Positions 50,347 through 59,231 of a stretch of 64,000 bases of DNA are shown piece by piece (the stretch's first letter is position 1; each line of letters begins with the position of its first letter). The DNA is taken from positions 432,317-496,316 of the forward strand of contig NZ_BFAB01000002.1 of assembly GCF_003402475.1 (NCBI RefSeq), written 5' to 3'. The notes below the pieces were generated by a model. The model made no database searches. It saw only the letters and a program-made list of their open reading frames with translations, and was not told the origin of the DNA. The DNA is from Mycobacterium sp. MFM001. GTDB lineage: Bacteria; Actinomycetota; Actinomycetes; Mycobacteriales; Mycobacteriaceae. The position numbers and the translations under genes were made by a program.

Positions 50347-52317
50347 ATGATTACTCGAGTACTGGTGGCCAACCGCGGCGAGATCGCCCGGCGGGTTTTC
50401 GCCACCTGCCGACGGCTGGGGCTGTCCACCGTCGCCGTCTACACCGACCCCGACGCCGGAGCACCGCACGTCGCCGAGGCCGACGCGCGGGTGCGGCTGC
50501 CCAACACCAGCGACTACCTCAACGTCGAGGCGCTGATCGGCGCTGCCCGTGCCTCCGGCGCCGACGCGGTGCATCCCGGCTACGGATTCCTCTCGGAGAA
50601 CGCCGATTTCGCGGCTGCTGTGCAGGATGCGGGTTTGGCGTGGGTCGGGCCGCCAGTGGCGGCGGTGCGCGCGATGGGCTCCAAGATCGAGGCCAAAAAG
50701 ATGATGGCCGCCGCCGGTGTCCCGGTGCTCGAGGAACTCGACCCCGAGACCGTGACGGCGGAGCAGTTGCCGGTGCTGGTCAAAGCGTCGGCGGGCGGCG
50801 GCGGTCGCGGCATGCGAGTGGTCACCGAATTGGCCACGCTGGCAGGTGAAGTCGAGGCAGCGCGGCGTGAAGCGCAGTCGGCGTTCGGCGACCCGACCGT
50901 CTTCTGCGAGCGCTACCTGCCCACCGGGCACCACGTCGAGGTGCAGGTGCTGGCCGACACGCACGGCACGGTGTGGGCCGTCGGCGAACGCGAATGCTCG
51001 ATTCAGCGGCGGCACCAGAAGATCATCGAGGAAGCCCCCTCACCGTTGGTCGAGCGCACACCCGGTATGCGAGCCAAGCTGTTCGACGCCGCGCGGCTGG
51101 CCGCCGAGGCGATCGGCTACGCCGGGGCCGGCACCGTGGAATTCCTTGCCGACGACGACGGCGAGTTCTACTTCCTGGAGATGAACACCCGCCTGCAGGT
51201 CGAGCACCCCGTCACCGAGGAGACGACGGGTCTCGACCTGGTCGAACTGCAGCTGGCGGTCGCTGATGGAGCCCGCCTGGACGCCGAACCGCCGGCGGCG
51301 CATGGCTATTCGATCGAGGCACGGCTCTACGCCGAGGATCCGTCGCGCGATTGGCAGCCGCAGGCCGGCGCCCTGCACCGTTTCGACGTGCCGAGGGTGC
51401 GCGCGGAGTTCGATTCGCTCGGGGCGCGAACCGGGATCCGGTTGGATTCCGGAATTGTCGACGGCTCGGTGGTCTCCATTCACTACGACCCGATGTTGGC
51501 CAAGGTCATTTCGTATGCGCCGACACGCCGCGCAGCCGCGACGGTGCTCGCCGATGCGTTGAGCCGCTCCCGCATACACGGCGTGCGCACCAACCGCGAC
51601 CTGTTGGTGAACGTGCTGCGGCATCCGGCATTTTTGGACGGCGCCACCGACACCGCGTTCTTCGACACCCATGGGTTGGCCGAGCTGTCCGCGCCGCTGG
51701 CCGGCGCAGCCGCGCTCCGACAGTCTGCGATCGCTGCCGCGCTCGCCGACGCCGCGCACAACCGCGCAACCGCAACGGTTTTCGCTTCCATTCCCAGCGG
51801 CTGGCGCAACCTGGCGTCGGGGTATCAGGTCAAGACCTATCTCGACGACAGCGGCGGCGAGCACCGCGTCGAATACCGGTTCACCAGAGGCGGTTTGGCT
51901 CTGGTCGATGACGTGCGGTTGCTCAGCGCATCCCCGGACGAGGTTGTGCTGGCCGGCGCCGACGGGGTGGCGCACAGCTTCGGCGTCGCCCGCTACGGGG
52001 ACGACGTCTACGTCGACTCTCCGCACGGCCCAGTGCATCTGGTGGCGCAACCGCGCTTCCCCGAACCGGGTTCCGCCGTCGAGCAGGGGTCTTTGGTGGC
52101 ACCCATGCCCGGCAACGTCATTCGCATCGGCGCCGAAGTCGGCGACAGCGTCGCCGCCGGCCAGCCGCTGGTGTGGCTGGAAGCCATGAAAATGGAACAC
52201 ACCATCACCGCACCCACCGACGGTGTGCTGGCGCAACTCAACGTCAGTACCGGACAGCAGGTCGAGGTGGGCGCCATCCTGGCCCGCGTCGACGCATACG
52301 AAGGGAATCACGCATGA
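50347..52317 (+). CDS. accA2: Acyl-CoA carboxylase alpha subunit (biotin carboxylase + carrier) AccA2
   Basis: The 656-residue protein has a biotin carboxylase part (about 1-445: VLVANRGEIARRVF, ATP-grasp loop KASAGGGGRGMR near 150, FLEMNTRLQVEHPVTE near 278), a linker domain and a biotinyl domain. The biotin Lys is in EAMKMEH near residue 614. Corresponds to Rv0973c. It overlaps fadE12 by 4 bp. With AccD2 it forms a carboxylase for an acyl-CoA, probably branched or terpenoid given the neighbours. Confidence 0.94.
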   Translation: MITRVLVANRGEIARRVFATCRRLGLSTVAVYTDPDAGAPHVAEADARVRLPNTSDYLNVEALIGAARASGADAVHPGYGFLSENADFAAAVQDAGLAWVGPPVAAVRAMGSKIEAKKMMAAAGVPVLEELDPETVTAEQLPVLVKASAGGGGRGMRVVTELATLAGEVEAARREAQSAFGDPTVFCERYLPTGHHVEVQVLADTHGTVWAVGERECSIQRRHQKIIEEAPSPLVERTPGMRAKLFDAARLAAEAIGYAGAGTVEFLADDDGEFYFLEMNTRLQVEHPVTEETTGLDLVELQLAVADGARLDAEPPAAHGYSIEARLYAEDPSRDWQPQAGALHRFDVPRVRAEFDSLGARTGIRLDSGIVDGSVVSIHYDPMLAKVISYAPTRRAAATVLADALSRSRIHGVRTNRDLLVNVLRHPAFLDGATDTAFFDTHGLAELSAPLAGAAALRQSAIAAALADAAHNRATATVFASIPSGWRNLASGYQVKTYLDDSGGEHRVEYRFTRGGLALVDDVRLLSASPDEVVLAGADGVAHSFGVARYGDDVYVDSPHGPVHLVAQPRFPEPGSAVEQGSLVAPMPGNVIRIGAEVGDSVAAGQPLVWLEAMKMEHTITAPTDGVLAQLNVSTGQQVEVGAILARVDAYEGNHA

Positions 52318-53480
52318 CCGACACCAGCTTCATCGAGAACGACGAACGCCGGGCGTTGCGCCAGGCGGTGGCCGCGATGGCCGCCAACTACGGCCAGGAC
52401 TACTACCTGGAGAAGGCGCGGGCGCAGCAGCACACCGACGAATTGTGGAACGAGGCAGGCAAACTCGGCTTCCTCGGAGTGAACCTGCCAGAGGAGTACG
52501 GCGGTGGCGGCGCCGGCATGTACGAGCTGTCACTGGTGATGGAGGAGATGGCCACGCACGGCTGCGCACTGCTGATGATGGTCGTCTCGCCGGCGATCAA
52601 CGGCACCATCATCTCCAAGTTCGGCACCGACGAGCAAAAGCAGCGCTGGCTGCCCGGGATCGCCGACGGGTCGATCACCATGGCCTTCGCGATCACCGAG
52701 CCTGACGCCGGCTCCAATTCACACAAGATCACCACCACCGCACGCCGCGACGGCAGCGACTGGATCCTTTCCGGCCAAAAGGTTTTCATCTCCGGCGTCG
52801 ACCAGGCGCAGCTGGTGCTGGTGGTCGGCCGCACCGAGGAGACCAAAACCGGCAAGCTGCGGCCGGCGCTGTTCGTGGTGCCCACCGATGCGCCGGGCTT
52901 TTCCTACACCCCGATCGAGATGGAGTTGGTCAGCCCCGAACGCCAATTCCAGGTGTTCATCGACGACGTGCGGCTGCCGGCCGACGCGCTGGTGGGCTCC
53001 GAGGACGCGGCCATCGCGCAGCTATTCGCCGGGCTGAACCCGGAACGCATCATGGGTGCCGCGAGCGCGGTCGGCATGGGCCGGTTCGCGATCAACAAGG
53101 CCGCCGACTACGTCAAGACCCGCAAGGTGTGGGGCACACCGATCGGTGCGCACCAGGGCCTGTCACATCCGTTGGCGCAGAACCACATTGAGATCGAACT
53201 GGCCAAGCTGATGATGCAGAAGGCCGCGACGCTCTACGACAGCGGCGACGACGTAGGCGCTGCCGAAGCCGCCAACATGGCCAAATACGCGGCGGGCGAG
53301 GCGTCGGCTCGAGCGGTCGACCAGGCCGTGCAGTCGTTGGGCGGCAACGGGTTGACCAAGGAATACGGCATCGCGGCGGCGTTGACCGCGTCGCGGTTGT
53401 CGCGGATCGCGCCGGTGAGCCGGGAGATGGTGCTCAACTTCGTCGCGCAGACGTCGCTGGGCCTGCCCCGGTCCTACTGA
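52314..53480 (+). CDS. fadE12: Acyl-CoA dehydrogenase FadE12
   Basis: The 388-residue protein shows FGLGVNLPEEYGGGGAG-like residues near 45-60, AFAITEPDAGSNSHK near 125, KVFISG, and the C-terminal QSLGGNGLTKEYGIAAALTASRLSRIAPVS. It is FAD-dependent and would act on a second step or a related acyl-CoA beside FadE13. The end shares one base with the echA7 start (TGATG). Corresponds to Rv0972c. Confidence 0.91.
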   Translation: MTDTSFIENDERRALRQAVAAMAANYGQDYYLEKARAQQHTDELWNEAGKLGFLGVNLPEEYGGGGAGMYELSLVMEEMATHGCALLMMVVSPAINGTIISKFGTDEQKQRWLPGIADGSITMAFAITEPDAGSNSHKITTTARRDGSDWILSGQKVFISGVDQAQLVLVVGRTEETKTGKLRPALFVVPTDAPGFSYTPIEMELVSPERQFQVFIDDVRLPADALVGSEDAAIAQLFAGLNPERIMGAASAVGMGRFAINKAADYVKTRKVWGTPIGAHQGLSHPLAQNHIEIELAKLMMQKAATLYDSGDDVGAAEAANMAKYAAGEASARAVDQAVQSLGGNGLTKEYGIAAALTASRLSRIAPVSREMVLNFVAQTSLGLPRSY

Positions 53481-54271
53481 TGGACAGGCTCGTTCAGTAT
53501 GCCGTCGACAGACATGTCGCGCGGCTGACGCTGGATTCGCCGCACAACCGGAACGCGTTGTCGACAACGCTGGTCGAGCAACTGCATCAGGGGCTGCGGG
53601 ACGCTATCGGCGATCCGGCGGTGCGGGTGGTGGTGCTCGGTCACACCGGCGGCACGTTCTGCGCCGGTGCGGACCTGTCGCAAGCGTCCGGGGGTGATCC
53701 ATTCGACATGGCCGCCGATAGGGCGCGCGAACTCACGGCGCTGCTGCGCGCGATCGTCGAGTGCCCGATGCCGGTAATCGGCGCGATCGACGGCCATGTC
53801 CGCGCGGGCGGTTTCGGCCTGGTCGGCGCGTGCGACATCGCGGTGGCCGGTCCGCGCAGCACATTCGCGCTGACGGAGGCCCGGATCGGGGTCGCGCCGG
53901 CGATCATCTCGCTGACGTTGCTGCCGAAGATGTCCGCGCGGGCCGCGGCGCGCTACTTCCTGACCGGCGAGAAATTCGACGCCGGCGAAGCCGCCGCAAT
54001 CGGGTTGATCACGATGGCCGCCGACGACGTGGAGGCCGCGGTGGCATCGCTGGTGGCCGCGCTGCGGCACGGCTCTCCGCAGGGCCTGGCCGCGTCGAAG
54101 GCGCTCACCACGGCCGAGGTGCTGGCCGGTTTCGACCGCGACGCCGAGCGGCTCAGCGTCGACTCGGCCCGGCTGTTCGTCTCCGAGGAAGCCCGCGAAG
54201 GAATGCTGGCCTTCCTGCAGAAACGCCCGCCGCGGTGGGCCGAGGCCGGTGACGGTGGAAAGGCAGTTTAG
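53480..54271 (+). CDS. echA7: Enoyl-CoA hydratase EchA7
   Basis: The 263-residue protein is a crotonase-fold enzyme. It has oxyanion-hole segments GGTFCAGADLSQ near residue 60 and GAIDGHVRAGGFGLVGACD near 100. Hydratases of the AtuE or methylglutaconyl-CoA type hydrate the carboxylated intermediate. It ends the operon. Corresponds to Rv0971c. The catalytic Glu positions could not be fixed by eye, so substrate and exact reaction remain open. Confidence 0.89.
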   Translation: MDRLVQYAVDRHVARLTLDSPHNRNALSTTLVEQLHQGLRDAIGDPAVRVVVLGHTGGTFCAGADLSQASGGDPFDMAADRARELTALLRAIVECPMPVIGAIDGHVRAGGFGLVGACDIAVAGPRSTFALTEARIGVAPAIISLTLLPKMSARAAARYFLTGEKFDAGEAAAIGLITMAADDVEAAVASLVAALRHGSPQGLAASKALTTAEVLAGFDRDAERLSVDSARLFVSEEAREGMLAFLQKRPPRWAEAGDGGKAV

Positions 54272-54317
54272 CGAACTTGCCTTGCAGCAAAATCTGTTCG
54301 TCGTAGGCTCGTAAGCG

Positions 54318-54917
54318 ATGAGCAATTCAGCGCAGCGTGGCGCGCAGGACACGCCGGACGCGGAGTCGCGCGCCGCCGACACCGACCGCATACAGGTAGC
54401 GCAATTGCTCACCGATGCCGCTGCGCAGGGCCGGCTGCCGATGAACGAGTACGAAGACCGGTTGACCAAGGCCTACGCCGCGCAGACCTACGACGAACTC
54501 GACCGGCTGCGGTCCGACCTGCCGGACTATCCGGTGACTCCTCGCCGGGGCGCCTGCAAACCCGCGCCGTCCACCTTGTTGTTGGCCATCATGAGTGCGT
54601 TCGAACGCCGCGGCCGGTGGAACGTGCCCAAGAAGTTGACGACGTTCGCGCTGTGGGGCGGCGGGGTCATCGACCTCCGCTACGCCGACTTCACCTCCCC
54701 CGAAGTCGAGATCCACGCCTGCTCGATCATGGGCGGCCAGACGATCCTGCTGCCGCCCGAAGTCAACGTCGAAATCGAGGGCCACGGCGTGATGGGTGGC
54801 TTCGACCACGACGTCAAGGGTGAAGGAACGCCGGGCGCGCCCAAGGTGAAGATCAAGGGTTTTTCGCTGTGGGGCGGCGTGGGCATCAAGCGAAAGAACC
54901 GCAAGCCGCAGCGGTAG
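54318..54917 (+). CDS. DUF1707 / LiaF-like domain protein
   Basis: The 199-residue protein starts with a DUF1707 domain (about 20-75: RIQVAQLLTDAAAQGRLPMNEYEDRLTKAYAAQTYDELDRL). It ends with a beta-rich LiaF-like domain (about 110-195: IDLRYADFTSPEVEIHA, the GHGVMGGFDHD repeat, SLWGGVGIKRK). No membrane helix is obvious. It corresponds to Rv0966c, of unknown role; LiaF relatives sense envelope stress. It is convergent with the VWA gene and ends in a strong hairpin. Confidence 0.85.
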   Translation: MSNSAQRGAQDTPDAESRAADTDRIQVAQLLTDAAAQGRLPMNEYEDRLTKAYAAQTYDELDRLRSDLPDYPVTPRRGACKPAPSTLLLAIMSAFERRGRWNVPKKLTTFALWGGGVIDLRYADFTSPEVEIHACSIMGGQTILLPPEVNVEIEGHGVMGGFDHDVKGEGTPGAPKVKIKGFSLWGGVGIKRKNRKPQR

Positions 54918-54919
54918 TT

Positions 54920-54979
54920 GCGAGCAGACGCAGAATCGCACTCCGCGAAGCGGATTCGTGCGATTCTGCGTCTGCTCGC
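54920..54979. terminator. Bidirectional terminator hairpin, GCGAGCAGAC family
   Basis: Perfect 22-nt arms (54920-54941 and 54958-54979) begin GCGAGCAGACGCAGAATCGC. The short loop folds again (TCCGC-GAA-GCGGA). It starts 2 bp after the DUF1707 stop and ends 4 bp before the VWA stop, serving both convergent genes. There is no T-run. Confidence 0.85.
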
Positions 54980-54983
54980 CACA

Positions 54984-57014
54984 CTAACGGCGGCGCCTCC
55001 GCGACCGCAGATAGTCGCCGACCACCGCCGCGCCCAGGCCGTCGAGATCGGGCACGACCACCCGGCCCTCCACCCGTCGCGCAACCTGGTCGATAAACCG
55101 TGCCAGACCCGGGTCGCTACCCAATCGGAAGATGGTGACCTGCGCGCCCAGACGCGCCATGTCGTCGAACCCACGCACGGTGTGCGCGATGGTCCGCGGA
55201 TGAGGCGGATAGTCGAAAAATACTGCGGTGCCCTCCCCGTCGAAATCTTCCAGGTGTGCAGTCGGCTCACCGTCGGTTACGACCAGCACGACGGGCTGCG
55301 CGTTGGGATGGCGTCGCAAATGCCGGCCGGCCAATGCCAGCGCGTGATGCAGGTTGGTGCCCTGCTCGTAGACGCCCTCCAGGCCCATCAGCTCCGCAGG
55401 GGTCATCGTTCGCGCGTAGCGGCCAAAAGCGATGATCTGCAACGCATCCGAGCGGAACCGGGTGCTCACCAAATGGTTGAGCGCCAACGCGGTCCGTTTC
55501 ATCGGCAGCCAGCGGTTCTCCATCACCATCGAAAACGAGGTATCCACCAGCAGAGCGACCGCGGCCTGCGTGCGGGTCTCGGTTTCGGAGACCTCGACGT
55601 CGTCGACGGTGATCCGGATGGGGCCTTCGGTGGTTGCGGTGCCGGCTTCCCGCAACACCGCATTGGTCAGCGTGCGGGTGACGTTCCACGGCTCGGTGTC
55701 GCCGAACTGCCACGGTCGCGTCGCTCCGGTCAGCTCACCGGCTGCTCCGGCGCGCCGGTGGTCCCGTTCGCCGCGACGCCCCGAAAGCTGTTCTGCCACA
55801 TCGCGTAGCGCGGTCTCGCCGAGCCGTCGCATCGCCTTGGGCGACAGCCGCCATTGCCCGTCGGAACCGCGGTCCAGAAACCCCTGGTTGAGCAGCGCGC
55901 GTTCCAGCTCCGCCAACGTCTGCGCGTCGATGGCGGCCTGGTCGCCGAGTTGGCGGGCCAGCGCGTCGAGGTCGACGTCGTCCATCGTCGCGCCCGGGTA
56001 GCTCTGCGAGAGCTGCTCGGCCAGCTGCTCGAGTTCGGCGATGTCGGCCAGTGCCTGGGCCCCCTCCCCCATGCCCAGCGGGTTGTCTCCGGAGAACTCC
56101 GACGAGCCGGTCCAGTCCTCGCCCGGACGCAGCATTTGCAGGTTGGCGTCGAGCCGGGACAGCGCCTGTTGCAGCGCGGGAGATCCAAATGCCTGCTGCG
56201 CCAACGCCTCCAGCTCGGCCCGCTGGTCGGGGCTCAGGCTGTTGAGGAACCGCTGGGCCGCTGCCGCTCGCTGGGCCAGCGAGTCGATGAGCTCTTCGAC
56301 GTTGCTCGGGTTCTCCGGGAAGAACTCGCCGTGCTTGTCCATGAAGTTTTGAAAATCTTGGGGGGTGTCCTCGCCGCGGGCATGCTTGTCCAGCAGATCG
56401 TTGAGGTCGTCGAGCATTTCGCTGACGCGCTGGCGGTCCTCGTCGGTGGCGCCCTCCAACGCCTGCTTCATCCCGGCGAAGCGCTGGTCGAGCATCTCGC
56501 GGCCGAGCAAATCCTTGATTTGCTCGTACTTTTCGCGAGCCTCGCCGCTGCGCCAGTTGTAGTCGGAGAGCTCCTGGATGGCCTTGGCCGGCGACGGCGA
56601 CAGCGCATCGAGCTGCAGCTCCCCGAAGCGTGCGTCGTCGTCCAGGGCGCGGGCCAGTTCCTTGCGCTCGGCGAGCACCGCGTCGTCGAGCAGCTTCTTG
56701 ATCTCCTGCAGAGTGCCGTCCAAGTTGTTGCGGCGCAACAACTCCCGCCGGCGTCGATTGGCCTCGGCGGCCAGCCGGTCAGCACCCGGCATGTTGCGAG
56801 TGCCCCGTCGCAGCAGCTCGGACAGCGCGCGGCGCGGCGAGGTGCCGGCCATGACGTCCTGGCCGATCTGCTCGAGCGCCTCACGCAGATCCACCGGCGG
56901 AGCCAGCGGGTCGGGCCCGCCGGTATACGCCGAGTAGCGCGACGAGTGGCCTCGTGACGATCGCAAGCGCGGCGAAGCCGGGCGCAGCGGGTCGTCACCA
57001 TCAGATCTAGCCAT
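54984..57014 (-). CDS. VWA-domain protein (CoxE/CobT-like, Rv0959-like)
   Basis: The 676-residue protein has a long coiled, charged region (about 50-330) and a C-terminal von Willebrand A domain (about 465-670) with the metal site DTSFSM and later VLVVTDGEP. Paired with a MoxR-type AAA+ ATPase gene upstream (8-bp overlap), it forms a MoxR-VWA chaperone-like unit; its target is unknown. Residues 7-18 (DDPLRPASPRLR) are encoded by a dispersed repeat copy, so the N-terminus is suspect: the ancestral start may read MARS joined to RGHSSRYSAYTGG, or a later TTG may be used. Confidence 0.85.
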   Translation of the reverse strand: MARSDGDDPLRPASPRLRSSRGHSSRYSAYTGGPDPLAPPVDLREALEQIGQDVMAGTSPRRALSELLRRGTRNMPGADRLAAEANRRRRELLRRNNLDGTLQEIKKLLDDAVLAERKELARALDDDARFGELQLDALSPSPAKAIQELSDYNWRSGEAREKYEQIKDLLGREMLDQRFAGMKQALEGATDEDRQRVSEMLDDLNDLLDKHARGEDTPQDFQNFMDKHGEFFPENPSNVEELIDSLAQRAAAAQRFLNSLSPDQRAELEALAQQAFGSPALQQALSRLDANLQMLRPGEDWTGSSEFSGDNPLGMGEGAQALADIAELEQLAEQLSQSYPGATMDDVDLDALARQLGDQAAIDAQTLAELERALLNQGFLDRGSDGQWRLSPKAMRRLGETALRDVAEQLSGRRGERDHRRAGAAGELTGATRPWQFGDTEPWNVTRTLTNAVLREAGTATTEGPIRITVDDVEVSETETRTQAAVALLVDTSFSMVMENRWLPMKRTALALNHLVSTRFRSDALQIIAFGRYARTMTPAELMGLEGVYEQGTNLHHALALAGRHLRRHPNAQPVVLVVTDGEPTAHLEDFDGEGTAVFFDYPPHPRTIAHTVRGFDDMARLGAQVTIFRLGSDPGLARFIDQVARRVEGRVVVPDLDGLGAAVVGDYLRSRRRRR
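56955..56999 (+). repeat. Hairpin-forming dispersed repeat, copy 5, inside the VWA reading frame
   Basis: GTGACGATCGCAAGCGCGGCG to GGGTCGTCAC on the plus strand. Unlike the other copies its ends are GTGACGA/TCGTCAC, still complementary. It lies 8 bp after the moxR-like stop and within codons about 6-19 of the VWA gene, adding the peptide DDPLRPASPRLR. Confidence 0.8.
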
Positions 57015-58392
57015 AGACGGTTTCGCCCTCCCCGGACACCTTGTCGATGCGCTTGGCCAAATACAGTGCCTCCAAAGCTAATTCGAGCGCGGCGGCCCGT
57101 TCACCCTCGGATTCCGCGCCGAGCCGTTTCGCAACCGCGTCGATGACCGGCAGATCCGGCAGCGCGGCCAGCACGTCCTTGGCCGACACCCGCTCACCCG
57201 TCGTCACCGCCGAACCACCCTCGACCGCGGCCACCAACGCGCCGACGTCAAGGCCGCCAAGGACTTTCGACGCGGTGTCGGCGGTGGCGCGGCGCAGCAG
57301 GTGCTCCAGCACCGCCTGCTCGCGGCCTTCCTCCCCGGACTCGAATTCCAGCTTGCCGCGCAGCACATCGATCACCGTGCCCAGATCGACCACGCGGGCC
57401 ACCGGATCCGTCTCACCGAGCACCGCGCCGCGATGCCGTGCCGAGGCCGCCACGGTTTCGGCCGCGGCGATCGCGAACCGCGCCGACACCCCGGAACGCT
57501 GATCCACCGAATGGGACTCGCGCAGGTAGCGGGCAAACCGGGCGATCACCTGGATGAGGTGGTCCGGCACCTGGGCGCTCAAATGCGCCTCCTGCAAAAT
57601 GACGCCGACCTCGGCGTCGAGTTCCAGCGGGTAGTGCGTGCGGATCTCCGCGCCGAAGCGGTCTTTGAGCGGGGTGATGATCCGGCCGCGGTTGGTGTAG
57701 TCCTCCGGGTTGGCGCTGGCTACCACCAGCACGTCCAGCGGCAGCCGCAGCGTGTAGCCGCGGACCTGGATGTCGCGCTCCTCCATCACGTTGAGCATTG
57801 AGACTTGGATGCGCTCGGCCAGGTCGGGCAGCTCGTTGACCGCGACGATGCCGCGGTGCGCCCGCGGGATCAGCCCGTAGGCGATGGTCTCCGGGTCACC
57901 CAGGCTGCGGCCCTCGGCGACCTTGATCGGGTCGATGTCGCCGACCAGGTCGGCCACGCTGGTATCCGGAGTGGCCAGCTTCTCGGTGTAGCGCTCGCTG
58001 CGGTGTCTCCACTCCACCGGGAGGTCGTCGCCGAGGGTGGTGGCCCGACGGATCGACTCCGGGGTGATCGGCGAGTACGGGTGCTCGCCGAGCTCGGCGC
58101 CGCCGATTACCGGCGTCCACTCGTCGAGCAGGCCGACCAGCGCCCGCAACAGCCGGGTTTTGCCCTGACCGCGCTCGCCAAGCAGAACGACGTCGTGGCC
58201 TGCGATCAGCGCCCGCTCCAGCTGCGGGATCACGGTGTCGTCGAAGCCCAGGATTCCCGGCCAGATGTCGTCACCTTCGGCCAACGCCGTCAGCAGGTTT
58301 TCCCGGATTTCTTGTTTGACTCCCCGCTCGCGGTGCCCGGCGGCGCGCAGTTCGCCGACGGTGCGGGGCAGATGATTCGGTGCGGTCACCAC
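57007..58392 (-). CDS. MoxR-type AAA+ ATPase (magnesium-chelatase-like, Rv0958-like)
   Basis: The 461-residue protein has Walker A GERGQGKTR near residue 73, a Walker B region with GIVAVNELPDLAE near 185, and VVASANPEDYTNRGRIITPLKDRFG (sensor 1 / arginine finger area). It resembles Mg-chelatase subunit I, but mycobacteria lack chlorophyll, so the MoxR role with the adjoining VWA protein is preferred. GTG starts at 58392 and 58389 are both possible. Confidence 0.88.
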   Translation of the reverse strand: MVTAPNHLPRTVGELRAAGHRERGVKQEIRENLLTALAEGDDIWPGILGFDDTVIPQLERALIAGHDVVLLGERGQGKTRLLRALVGLLDEWTPVIGGAELGEHPYSPITPESIRRATTLGDDLPVEWRHRSERYTEKLATPDTSVADLVGDIDPIKVAEGRSLGDPETIAYGLIPRAHRGIVAVNELPDLAERIQVSMLNVMEERDIQVRGYTLRLPLDVLVVASANPEDYTNRGRIITPLKDRFGAEIRTHYPLELDAEVGVILQEAHLSAQVPDHLIQVIARFARYLRESHSVDQRSGVSARFAIAAAETVAASARHRGAVLGETDPVARVVDLGTVIDVLRGKLEFESGEEGREQAVLEHLLRRATADTASKVLGGLDVGALVAAVEGGSAVTTGERVSAKDVLAALPDLPVIDAVAKRLGAESEGERAAALELALEALYLAKRIDKVSGEGETVYG

Positions 58393-58424
58393 TCCACGCT
58401 ACGACTGCTTGGCACATGCACAAG

Positions 58425-58462
58425 CGAAGGGCGGACAATCGTCCTCGATTGCCCGCCCTTCG
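58425..58462 (-). terminator. Terminator hairpin after the LGFP lipoprotein gene
   Basis: CGAAGGGCGG-A-CAATCG (58425-58441) pairs with CGATTG-C-CCGCCCTTCG (58446-58462) across a 4-nt loop. There are 16 base pairs with one A/C mismatch. It is 10 bp past the lipoprotein stop on the minus strand, with no T-run after it. Confidence 0.82.
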
Positions 58463-58471
58463 GCTGTGGGT

Positions 58472-59038
58472 CTACTGCTCGACGACAGTGGCCTGCTCGT
58501 CGCCCGGCTTCCAGGTGATGGTGCCGTGCTCGAACGTCGACTTCTTGCCGCCGTCGGGGGTGTCTACCTCGTCGCTGGTCGGGTAGCCGAGCTTGCCCTG
58601 CGAACCGCCCAGCTCGTTCCACTTGTCGCGGATCTTGCCCCACACGACGTAAGACTCCGTTTTGTGGACAATGACGCCGCCGTCGAATTGCTGGAAGACG
58701 CCGCCATCCGGGTTCTTCTGCTCGTTGCCCGTCGGTTTGCCGAGGTCTGCGCGGGCCTTCTCGGAAAGGGAGTCGTACTTCGCGAGAATCGGGCCCTCGA
58801 CCGTGTATTCCGTACCGTTGGCGCCGGCGATCTGAGTGGAGCTTGGAGCGGCACTTTCTGCCGAGGTGGAGGGCGCCGCGGCAGCCGACGACGACACTGA
58901 CGACGTCGCAGAACTCGTCGTTTCGCCTGCCTTTTCCTTCTTGGACTCACACCCTGTGCCGATCAACGCGACTACTGCAATTGCCGCGGAAAACACCGCC
59001 GTTCGTTTCGTGATCGCGCGCATCTCGTTCCTCTCCAT
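58472..59038 (-). CDS. LGFP-repeat lipoprotein
   Basis: The 188-residue protein has a lipoprotein signal ending LIGTGCES (Cys near residue 30), a Ser/Ala-rich linker (about 38-75) and two LGFP-type repeats (about 95-180), with LGKPTGNEQKNPDGGVFQQFDGG and LGYPTSDEVDTPDG. LGFP repeats bind the arabinogalactan-mycolate layer in corynebacterial and mycobacterial proteins such as PS1 and Ag85 relatives. A second ATG (MRAITKR) five codons in gives a neater signal peptide. Its role may be cell-wall anchoring. Confidence 0.83.
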   Translation of the reverse strand: MERNEMRAITKRTAVFSAAIAVVALIGTGCESKKEKAGETTSSATSSVSSSAAAAPSTSAESAAPSSTQIAGANGTEYTVEGPILAKYDSLSEKARADLGKPTGNEQKNPDGGVFQQFDGGVIVHKTESYVVWGKIRDKWNELGGSQGKLGYPTSDEVDTPDGGKKSTFEHGTITWKPGDEQATVVEQ

Positions 59039-59231
59039 CGGTAAGGACCCGCCGATTTACGAGCCCAAGCGGCGATGCTATCGGGATCGACGACGGCCTG
59101 GAAGAGATTCGGGCAGACCGCCAGCGAACCGCCATCGTTTGCTCACGCTCCGTCCAACCCCCCGTCGAGTGTGGACTTGATGCACGCCGATCTCGATTTC
59201 GCGTGGCACAATCCCACACTCGGCGGCGATG

